A stretch of DNA of 64,000 nucleotides from Theristus sp. LFF4_11 (lineage: Eukaryota > Nematoda > Chromadorea > Monhysterida > Xyalidae): contig JASANC010000757.1 of the NCBI GenBank assembly GCA_030248135.1, forward strand, positions 1 through 64,000, in the 5' to 3' direction. Each line of letters begins with the position of its first letter. The stretch's first letter is position 1. The notes under the pieces were generated by a model. The model did no database searches and was not told the origin of the DNA. It saw nothing but the letters and a program-made list of their open reading frames with translations. The position numbers and the translations under genes are program-made. Positions 42,519 to 51,819 of this stretch are shown piece after piece.

Positions 42519-44623
42519 ATGCTTTGTCCCCTCGCAACGGTGACTCCATTGCTGTCCATCGTGTTGTGGCCGGCTGCCAGGCGCAACTCAACAAGCACAA
42601 TGATATCGCTGCTGCAAACCCTGTTCATCACTAATCCAAGCACCGCTTCAAGTGCCTCTAATTCCGTGGAACTCAAATCTAACTTGGCATTGCCGCTGAT
42701 AATCGTGCTTTTTGCTCGCATTGGCACAATAGTTTTCGCTTGTTCTGGACTGTACGCCACGGCGCATGGGGCGATGCGGATGTCGGCAACCGCTAAACGT
42801 CATTCATTGCTGCAGGCACGAGTTTGAACTTTTTGTCAATTGGCACACTTCTAGGAACTGAACATTGCAAGCCGTTGCTACAAATACAAATCTATGCACA
42901 CTGGAACTTGAAAAAACAAAATGGGCTTCAAATTTTTCAACAAGTGCCACACCGCCACTCAATGGTCAGTGAATAGCGTATTTTCCATTTTAACTTTGTA
43001 GTCTGTTCCACTGACGCAGGCAGCGCGCATGTTGCGCTTCGTGTGCGCGCAAAATGTAACGCTGCAACTGTTACTCTGCGTGCAATTGTTGATTGACGAA
43101 GTGTCAACAGCAGTCAGTTCCGAGGCAAAGCTTTCGAGCGCAATCGATGATGACGTTTTTGCTTCGTTTGCGCGCTTCGTCGCCCACTGGTCGCACGTCA
43201 CGTCGGTCGTCAAGTCAGCCGCGAAATTACCGTTTTTATTTTTTGATTTTGGTAGTTTCGTTAGCCGGCTTCTTGATGGAGATTCTCGATTGACAGTATG
43301 TTCTACTGACTCAAGATCAAAAAACAGACATGCAACTTGGCAGAGTTGCGCGGGATTATTTTCGTTGCAGTTTTTTCTCAGTGACATTCCCTTAGACGTT
43401 CATCTGGAACAAACTTGTTTGGTTACACGATTACAAAAGCCGGATTACACGTATGATATTTGACAATTACAAAGTATTGTATTTTATGTTTCTTGTGTGT
43501 TGCAGCCTTTATTCGATGGCCTTGATTTCGCTGCTGCATTATCTGGCAGTCTGTCGGCCAATGTTCTACCGTAAGCATCAGAAATATCTGCAACGTCGTG
43601 ACAGACGCCACTGCAATTTCCTAATCAACACCGGCGGCGCATTTATTCTGCTCCTGGGACCAGTTTTATAGAAAAAATTTACAATGTCTTGCAGGCAAAA
43701 AAGATAAAACAAAACGACTTAAAATGAACTAAAAAATAAGTAAACGCACCGGTGTTAAAAGGATCCAAAGGATTATAAAAAGTAAACAAGGTCCACACTA
43801 GTTTGCAAGCTAACCTTTTTCGGAGCGAGTTTTAATTTGTTGCAGTTCAATTTGTTGGAGCGATTAACCACGTTACATAAAACAGTACACGCAGCATATA
43901 AAACTGGCTCCCGGCGGTTGTGAGCTCGGGAGAATTTGTATCTCACTGGTTAATGCCGCATTCAACTCTGCGTCATTTCCAGTTATACTCTTTGAATGAC
44001 ACTGAAATTATAAACGATCTCGGAGACGAAACTAGCCGCAGCTGCGTGAGTGGCATTGGCGTTTTCGAAGCGCGTTTTCTGCGCAAGGTCGCTGCAGTGA
44101 TTTCACTGTGCGTCCAGTACATCGTTCCCGCGTGCATGCTCGTCTACATGGACACGATGACGATGACGAAGCAGCTGGCCACGTACCGACGCAAACATGT
44201 GAATAAATACAGATTTCTGTGGCTCACGTTTTCGAGAGGTTTGGATGAGTACAGCGCCAATGATTGGTTTCCGGCGCCTGTCGTGTCACGTGACGTTTCG
44301 AAATTAAACTACGTCGTGTTGTTTTTAACCCTGTTCTCAATTTGTTGCTCAGCACCTCAAAGCAAACCTTCAAGCAACCTGTCTGCAAACCCTTCCAAGC
44401 AGCTACACGGCGACTCTGTGAGACAATTCTTCTTAAACTACATGAAACGCAGGAGCAAAATGCAAGTTTGGCGTCTTCCGTGGAAGCGAGTCGAAGTCGA
44501 AGGGGATCGGTAGCGCCGCCTTCCAACTCGATCAGCAACGATGCAATAAGCAACAAAAATGCAACATTACCGATGATCAACAATCAACATCAACAGTCAC
44601 GAAATAGCAGAGGTTTCAGTTAA
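42519..44623 (+). CDS. Rhodopsin-like 7TM receptor, TM1-TM5 recognised, 3' part uncertain
   Basis: Exons 42519-42821, 43002-43189, 43506-43662, 43983-44182 and 44353-44623 join with consistent phases (0, 2, 0, 2). TM1 is NLALPLIIVLFARIGTIVFA. TM2 includes NVTLQLLLCVQLLI. TM3 and its end read FARFVAHCLYSMALISLL then HYLAVCRPMFYRKH, where HYL stands in the DRY position. TM4 is NFLINTGGAFILLLGP; ECL2 carries a Cys (SRSCVSG); TM5 is AAVISLCVQYIVPACMLVY. The last exon is a polar intracellular loop or tail ending RNSRGFS. TM6 and TM7 were not found before composite element C at 45017. Another open frame (about 44708-45070, LNASYRFNVIF to RRLSVSHGR) could be a further exon. Either TM6-7 are missed or the gene is broken by the repeat. 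Confidence 0.6.
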
Positions 44624-45310
44624 GCTTGCAGAATTAACAAAGGTCAATGTTTGTGAGTCGCTCAGAATCAAAACTGCATGCCTGCAGCGACATGTAAATA
44701 ACAGGTAATCAGTGATTGGCTGACTGAATTTTGGCTAACTGACTGGTTCAAAAAGCTCAATGCGTCCTACCGGTTTAACGTGATTTTCGATCCACATGAG
44801 AAATTCAAATGCAAAAGTAACGCACAAATTGGATTTGTTTTGCAGTTTGAAGGAATATTCGCCGTAACTGAGAGTGAGACAACACTCAACCCAATGCGCA
44901 GGCTCAGTGTTTCGCATGGGCGCTCGTCTGAGGACGCTCAGTCGACAGCGTTCTCGCTCAGCGCCGTTCATCAAGCAGTGCAACAACACGACACTGCTGA
45001 CGACAACGCCGCCAGATCATGCGGATGCGCGAGCGAGCGTCAGCGAGCGGACAGCGCATCACGCATAATATGAGCCGTTTTCCCCTCGCGCGCGTTTTTC
45101 AAACTTTCTCGCTGCCCTGCAGCGAGCATAGTATAAGCCACAAACTTGGTTCTGTGCACACGAAACGAACACCCAAAGTTGTGCTTGGAGCCGCGAAAAA
45201 ATTTTCATCGGACGATTTTTCATACGCTCTAGACACGAAAAACCTATTCTGAAAATCGTGTTACTTATTTCCCTTTGTCCTTTTTTTTTCTGGTATGTAA
45301 TCAACATGTG

Positions 45311-45830
45311 TGCGCCCTTTCAGTTTTTACCTGCGACACTTTCACAGTCAAACAAAAATGTTTCCTGGGGTAATTCCATCCGGAGATTTTGAAAATTGGG
45401 TTAATTTTTTACCCAGACCCTGTTTTTGGGTAAAAATTGGGCATTTTTAAAAGTTCGCAGGGTTTTCACCTGGTTTTAAGTGTGCGCCCTTTCAATTTTT
45501 ACCTGCGACACTTTCACAGTCGAACAAAAATGTTTCCTGGGGTAATTCCATCCGGAGATTTTGAAAATCGGATTAATTTTTTACCCAGACCTTGTTTTGG
45601 GTAAAAAATTGGGCATTTTTAAAAGTTCGCAGGGTTTTCACCTGGTTTTAAGTGTGCGCCCTTTCAATTTTTACCTGCGACACTTTCACAGTCGAACAAA
45701 AATGTTTCCTGGGGTAATTTCATCCGTAGATTGTGAAATTTTTTTTGCCCGGGCATTTTTTTCGTCAAAATTGTGCATTTTTTACAGTTCGTAGCATTTC
45801 GACTGGGTATCAGCTTTTCACTCTTACAAA
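45311..45830 (+). repeat. ~172-bp subrepeats of composite element C
   Basis: Three tandem units share TGCGCCCTTTCAATTTTTAC, GCGACACTTTCACAGTC, AACAAAAATGTTTCCTGGGG and GGGTTTTCACCTGGTTTTAA. Their starts at 45311, 45483 and 45655 give a period of 172. Copies A and B hold two each. The last unit grades into the first 149-bp monomer. Confidence 0.85.
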
Positions 45831-45869
45831 TTTTGTCTGAGCTACGAAAAATAATAGGAAAAAGGTCTA

Positions 45870-47930
45870 GTCCGTAGGAATTCAATGCGCTGATCACGGA
45901 TTTTGGGTTAGTTTTCTTACGTGAGCAACTTTAGATGCTGAATCGTGACGATTTCGAGCGAATCGGCCGTGGAAATTGGCGAAATCGGTCTAGAAACGAA
46001 AAACAAGAAAAGGGTGTTTTCCAGGGTAATTCAATGCGCTGATCACGGATTTTGGGTTAGTTTTCTTACGTGAGCAACTTTAGATGCTGAATCGTGACGA
46101 TTTCGGGCGAATCGGCCGTGGAAATTGGCGAAATCGGTCTAGAAACGAAAAACAAGAAAATGGTGTTTTCCAGGGTAATTCAATGCGCTGATCACGGATT
46201 TTGGGTTAGTTTTCTTACGTGAGCAATTGTAGATGCTGAATCGTGACGATTTCGGGCGAATCGGCCGTGGAAATTGGCGAAATCGGTCCAGAAACGAAAA
46301 ACAAGAAAAATGTGTTTTCCAGGGTAATTCAATGCGCTGATCACGGATTTTGGGTTAGTTTTCTTACGTGAGCAACTTTAGATGCTGAATCGTGACGATT
46401 TCGGGCGAATCGGCCGTGTAAATTGGCGAAATCGGTCTAGAAACGAAAAACAAGAAAATGGTGTTTTCCAGGGTAATTCAATGCGCTGATCACGGATTTT
46501 GGGTTAGTTTTCTTACGTGAGCAACTTTACATGCTGAATCGTGACGATTTCGGGCGAATCGGCCGTGGAAATTGGCGAAATCGGTCTAGAAACGAAAAAC
46601 AAGAAAATAGTGTTTTCCAGGGTAATTCAATGCGCTGATCACGGATTTTGGGTTAGTTTTCTTACGTGAGCAACTTTAGATGCTGAATCGTGACGATTTC
46701 GGGCGATTCGGCCGTGTAAATTGGCGAAATCGGTCTAGAAACGAAAAACAAGAAAATGGTGTTTTCCAGGGTAATTCAATGCGCTGATCACGGATTTTGG
46801 GTTAGTTTTCTTACGTGAGCAACTTTAGATGCTGATTCGTGACGATTTCAAGCGAATCGGTCGTTGAAATTGGCGAAATCGGTCTAGAAACGAAAAACAA
46901 GAAAATGGTGTTTTCAGGGTAATTCAATGCGCTGATCACGGATTTTGAGTTAGTTTTTTAAGTGAGCAACTCTAGATACTGAATCGTGACGATTTCGGGC
47001 GAATCGGCCGTGGAAATTGGCGAAATCGGTCCAGAAATGAAAAACCAAAACAACGGTGTTTTCCATGGTAATTCAATGCGCTGATCACGGATTCTGGGTT
47101 AGTTTTCTTATGTGAGCAATTCTAGGTACTGAATCGTGACGATTTCGGACGAATCGGCCGTGGAAATTGGCGAAATCGGTCCAAAAATGAAAAACCAAAA
47201 CAACGGTGTTTTCCATGGTAATTCAATGCGCTGATAACAGATGTTGGGTTAGTTTTTTTACGTGAGCAACTTTAGGTGCTGAATCGTGACGATTTCGGGC
47301 GAATCGGCAGTGGAAATTGGCGAAAACGGCCCAGAAACGAAAAACAATAAAAGGGTGTTTTTCAGGGTAATTCAATGCGCTGATCACGGATTTTGGGTTA
47401 GTTTTTTATGTGAGCAACTCTAGATACTGAATCGTGACGATTTCGGGCGAATCGGCCGTGGAAATTGGCGAAATCGGTCCAGAAATGAAAAACAAAAAAC
47501 GGTGTTTTCCTTGGTAATTCAATGCGCTGATCACGGATTCTGGGTTAGTTTTCTTATGTGAGCAATTCTAGGTACTGAATCGTGACGATTTCGGGCGAAT
47601 CGGCCGTGGAAATTGGCGAAATCGGTCCAAAAATGAAAAACAAGAAAACTGTGTTTTCCGGGGTAATTCAATGCGCTGATAACAGATTTTGGGTTAGTTT
47701 TCTTACGTGAGCAACTTTAGATTCCGAATCGTGACGATTTCGGGCGAATCGGCCGTGGAATTTAGTGAAACCGGTCCAGAAATGAAAAACAAGAAAACTG
47801 TGTTTTCCAGGGTAATTCAACCGCCGATCACTGCTTTTGGGTCAGTTTTCTTATGTGAGCAATTCTAGGTACTGAATCGTGACGATTTTGGGCGAATGGG
47901 CCGTAGAAATAGCATAGGCGAAATTGGCCT
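45870..47930 (+). repeat. 149-bp satellite array in copy C
   Basis: About fourteen monomers of the same satellite as in A and B. Left monomers are homogeneous (TTTAGATGCTG variant), right monomers diverged (TCTAGGTACTG variant). The last, most degenerate monomers match those of copy B, so the gradient is ancestral to both copies. Confidence 0.88.
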
Positions 47931-48035
47931 AAAAACGAAAAATGAAAAACCTGAGTTGTCCGGGGTTTAGAAGAATGTGTGACCAACGTATTGTGATTTT
48001 GGTCCGACCTTCGGGGCTTATGTAAAAGTCAGAAT

Positions 48036-49008
48036 ATTATCTAAAAATGCGGGAGACGCATATAAAAGGAGGAATATGGCCTTGTGTAAGCAGTGAAAGA
48101 CTTGGCTCGACAACGCTTTTCAAGTCTCTGATGTGGTACACACGGATACAAGTACATAAGAGTCATATTTTTGCGCCGTTTATTTTTTATTTCGGTTGGA
48201 AGTGGCAACCCTCGTACATTGTAGACAAATGAAACTTTCACATTTGCTTTTTTCTAGCATTTAGCGACCACTAAAACCACTAAAATAACGATCAGACTTT
48301 AGATCGCTGACACTGGTTTGCACAAAGTGTATCGCAGAGGCGTTGGGGAACGCAAGGTCTCCTTCTGTGGCAATGACTCACCGGTTTATCCTGTCACAAG
48401 AGTTTGGTAAAAAGGGTGAAAATCAACGAAAGACAACACTTTTTGCACTGGTGCTGCTGTATGCACAGCGGTGCGTACGTTAGCAACAACAACAATTGTC
48501 ACCCTCGTGGCCTGGTGGTAGTGCGTTAGACTACAGTCTGTGCGCTCGGGGGATCGAGCCCCGCCGAGGGGTATGTAGGCACTTAATGACAGAGAAAACT
48601 CAATGGGCGCCCTACTCAATGGCGTTCTGTACGCTTCTCTGGGTTAGCCCTGGCTAAAAACATCGCCTAAAAATCCCAACAAAACAACAACAACAACAAC
48701 GATAAAGCTACATGCAGCAATATTTTGCAATTTCTGATGTTTCTGTTTTTGCACAGAATTTACAGAATTTCGCACATGGTGTGATTTTAGACTAAACTGA
48801 AGAGGACAATTGAAAAATAACTTCAAAGTTTTTACGCTTTTCAGCAAGCTTTTAAACAGCAAACGCGGCGCAAAAATATAACTCTTATGTACTTGTATCC
48901 GTGTGTACCACATCAGAGACTTGAAAAGCGTTGTCGAGCCAAGTCTTTCACTGCTTACACAAGGCCATATTCCTCCTTTTATATGCGTCTCCCGCATTTT
49001 TAGATAAT
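48036..49008. mobile_element. Foldback module of copy C, with SINE insert
   Basis: Inverted arms of about 140 bp, ATTATCTAAAAATGCGGGAG and its complement, match those of copy B. The interior has the MITE-free site at about 48760 and a SINE at about 48496-48700. Confidence 0.87.
48496..48700 (+). mobile_element. tRNA-derived SINE with (AAC)n tail
   Basis: The head folds like a tRNA: acceptor-type stem CCCTCG pairing with CGAGGG, an A-box-like TGGCCTGGTGG, and a T arm CGGGG-GATCGAG-CCCCG with B-box GGATCGAGCCC. A tRNA-unrelated body of about 120 bp follows, then CAACAAAACAACAACAACAA. Copies B1 and B2 have the empty site (GCAACAACGATAAAGC near 25219 and 27650). The anticodon arm is not credible, so it is a SINE rather than a working tRNA gene. 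Confidence 0.85.
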
Positions 49009-49258
49009 TGAAGATCTTTTCAAAAACGCAGTTCAATTCATATACACAAACGTCGTTTTTTCACTCAAGTGTTGAACAAATCTCAATTCTCAATCATCAC
49101 ATCTAGTTTTTCTTCGCTTGCTTTCAGTGCGTTCAGCTTTTTATCACCCCTGCGTAGCTTCGGTTTGGCAAGTGTCTATGCCAACAAAACTTTTTCAGCA
49201 GTAAAAATTAAACAAAATCATCCAGAAACATCTTTTTTAAAAGGCCGAGCAATAAAAA

Positions 49259-51021
49259 ATGCTGGCCCAATTTGAAACATCAAGCAGAACGTTGCTGATC
49301 GCAAAGCACGCCAGCATCTTGTCCGTGTGTCTTTTGCTGTGTCTCTGCTGTGCGACGGATGCCGACCAGAAAAACGGCAGTTCCGAGACAGACGAGCCAC
49401 CGCTGCTGCTGCAATGCGCCGATTTCACAGAAATCTCGGAAACGTCGCCGGAGACTCAGATTACCGCATCACGCATCGAGTCGTCTGGCTCGCTGTGCAG
49501 CACGAAATCATTCTGCATGATTGTAAGTGCGTACTGCGACGGCTGCAAAACTGCGTCTATATTGATTGTGTGCGTGTTTTCCGTGGAGCATATCAAGCGG
49601 CATTCATGAAGCAGTATTCAGTGACGCGTAGCTGTGCTAAAACATATCTACGCAGTCACCAAATACTGCTTCATGAATGCCCCTGTAGAAATGTTGGCTG
49701 TTTGGCGGTTTCACCAGGTGGCACGCGGTGTCCCGTGGCTCCGTAGTGCGCTAGTGCGACGGATGCACCAAGCTGACTTGCCCAGCATTTTGCTTTGTCA
49801 GAAGAGATCTAAGGCTTGTGAAGTAAAACATCAGTGAATGTCTGAAATGCTCATCTGAAAAAACCACCATGCAGTGCCAGCAATAATAAGTGCGCAACGC
49901 AGATGATGGAGCTTGATGGCACTCAAACTGCGCATTAAGGCTGGCACTGTAGGAATCCCTTTAAAACAGGTGACTGCTTTGTGGGTGCATGTAGGCCGTC
50001 TTCAAGAACGCAACGCACACCATTGCGCGCTACATGTGCGCTGAAAGCTACGAGTCGCAGAGCTCGATTCTACCGTACGTTCGTGGCCTCTGTCTCGGTG
50101 GCAACTATCAGGGCAGCGAGGTTAGAGTAGGGCGTCGTAGTATACTTAAAAAAGCTGGACACTTGCTCTGTTTGAAGAAGTCGAAATGGGTAAAAGGGCA
50201 CATAGCAATTTTTTGACCGGGACCAAAAATTGTTTGTTGCTGCCAGACATTTGTGTTGGTGTTTCAAGACCGCTTATTAGCGAGCCTTGGTTTTTGACAC
50301 TTTAGAAAAATGCCAGCTAAGCTCGAGAAACATGTGAAACACATGTATGTATGTATGACCTATTTTTATAAACGTGTCCCACTAAAATGACGTCATGTGC
50401 CGCCAAACATGCGCTTGCCGTTCAGTGCAAACCAGACTTTCCGTTTAGCCGATTTCTTCCCGTGAACAAATGGTGAATGTCGAATCAGTCACACCAAACT
50501 GACATTTTAGTGCCTGTACTTTGACAAACGGGCGTTTTTAAAGCAAATGACGTCATTTTAGTCCGGACAGGTTTGAATAAATCCACAATACATGTATGTA
50601 ACGTTATTTTTTTAATGTAAACTACAAGCTGCACCGTGCGCGATGGTTTGACTCTTTGTGCAAGAGAGTTTTGAATTGTCAATTGGAAATCGTCTTCGTA
50701 CTACATGTACCTACATGCTGCTAATACAGTTTAATCGGAGTTTCCTGCTTTTGGCAAAATAAAATGGATGGATGGATGGATGTGAAAAATGCGAGTTTTG
50801 CGTCTCAGATCGTGTTGGAGAAAGAGAACAAAACACTCCGCTGCTGCCACCACGCGCACTGCTGCAACCTGGAGGCGCACTCGTCGCCCTACTGCCAGCA
50901 ACTGGTCGCCCTGAACAGTGAACTCGCAAAATCAACAAACGCACTGCACGCGAACGGACGTCTCCATGTGATCCACTTTGTGCTGACATTTCTGACCGTC
51001 CGAATCATATCCGTCGTCTGA
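49259..51021 (+). CDS. Ly6/three-finger-like secreted or GPI-type protein, three exons
   Basis: Exons 49259-49522, 49995-50120 and 50809-51021 join in phase 0 to a 200-aa protein. Residues 12-31 (LLIAKHASILSVCLLLCLCC) form a signal peptide. Cysteines follow in LLQCADF, LCSTKSFCM, YMCAES and RGLCLGG, and near the end CCHHAHCCN, the closing CC-x4-CN-like pattern of Ly6/uPAR three-finger domains. The C-terminal 19 residues (HVIHFVLTFLTVRIISVV) are hydrophobic with no cytoplasmic tail, as in GPI-anchor signals. It is probably a small cell-surface protein; no specific role can be given. It starts 251 bp after composite element C ends, and a MITE lies 31 bp past its stop. Confidence 0.68.
49573..49684. 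repeat. Short hairpin repeat in the first intron of the Ly6-like gene
   Basis: GGCATTCATGAAGCAGTATT is followed within about 85 bp by its inverted copy AATACTGCTTCATGAATGCC, with inner arms GTGAC-GCGTAG and CTACGC-AGTCAC. A single diverged arm (GGCATTCATGACGCAGTATC) occurs near 34052 in CCDC124 intron 4. Confidence 0.75.
50356..50588 (-). mobile_element. 233-bp TA-flanked MITE, copy 3 (reverse)
   Basis: Ends TGACCTATTTTTATAAACGT and AATAAATCCACAA are flanked by TA (50354-50355 and 50589-50590). It is exactly 233 bp like copies 1 and 2. One TGACGTCA is kept perfectly near each end. It lies in the second intron of the Ly6-like gene. Confidence 0.87.
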
Positions 51022-51052
51022 GTTATCAAAATATCCATCAAGAAAACTAATA

Positions 51053-51521
51053 CCGTATTACCCCCATTAAACCCCCCCCCACCATTAATCCCCCCCCCCC
51101 CCACCAATAAACCCCCACCCCCCCGACCAGTTTCCAAATAATCCCCCCCCCACAAATAATCCCCCATGGGGGATTATTGGAGACCTGTTTGAAACACATA
51201 CCCAGCGAATTCAGTGGCTGGTTGCAGTGAAAATGATGAAATTGTGCTACCAAAGGCCCCAAATGGGTGAGTTTATAGTAATTTCATTACAAAAGGCTGT
51301 TATAAAAGGATATTTGTATGTAAAGTAGAAGTTTCTGCGACTTTCTTGCTTGCCATGCAAGGTATTTTTGCCATTTTTTAACAAACCCCCACCCCTAGAT
51401 TTTTTTTTTACCCCCCCCCCCCCCCCCCCACCAATAATCCCCCCCCCCCCCCAATAAACCCCCACCCCTAAAAGTCGCTGACGTATTAATCCCCCATGGG
51501 GGTTTATTGGGGGTAATACGG
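51053..51521. mobile_element. TA-flanked MITE with C-run termini, copy 1
   Basis: It begins CCGTATTACCCCCATTAAAC and ends GTTTATTGGGGGTAATACGG, with TA on both sides (51051-51052 and 51522-51523). Subterminal regions are multiple CCCCC runs separated by AATAAA, and CCCCCATGGGGG palindromes occur in each half. The core (GCGAATTCAGTGGCTG and TTTCTGCGACTTTCTTGC) has no ORF. A sister copy lies at 59318-59768. Confidence 0.85.
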
Positions 51522-51819
51522 TAATCACATTCAGATATTGTGCAATATAGCCGTTTTTGGTTTTGAAATTGCCGTTATCTCAATAAGGCAAACTCAATAA
51601 GCCGAATTGAGATATTTTGAAATTCAGTGAAGTTGGTGCTGGTATATGCCGTAACTTTTTGTAAATCCATTGTGTGTATGTGTTCGCTAATTTTTTTTTG
51701 TCGCAACGCTTTTGAAGCATCTGTTACAGTAAATCCTTTTTTATTTGTAATCCATTTTCTGATTATCATGGAAATCTTTTTTGCATGTTAGATGGTTCTT
51801 CCGTTTTTATGTTTGTATG

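Larger units (their letters stand above)
45017..49008 (+). mobile_element. Composite satellite-carrying element, copy C
   Basis: Same order as copy B: left end TCATGCGGATGCGCGAGCG (preceded by A), about 270 bp of left sequence, three ~172-bp subrepeats (TGCGCCC at 45311, 45483 and 45655), about fourteen 149-bp monomers (about 45870-47930), the short right module and one complete foldback (48036-49008). It ends GCATTTTTAGATAAT exactly as B does. Flanking sequences are unrelated to those of B, so both ends are defined. The foldback lacks the 263-bp MITE but carries a SINE. Confidence 0.87.

Noticed and set aside
45870..47930. Regular repeat spacing suggesting a CRISPR array
   Set aside because: The whole 149-bp monomer repeats with no unique spacers, in a eukaryotic setting with introns and transposons. 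It is a satellite.
48498..48572. Functional tRNA gene
   Set aside because: Acceptor and T arms fold, but the anticodon arm does not give a normal 5-bp stem with a 7-nt loop, and it heads a SINE with an (AAC)n tail.
51053..51521. Telomere-like C-rich repeat
   Set aside because: The C-runs belong to a TA-flanked MITE with inverted ends; they do not form a regular telomeric hexamer.
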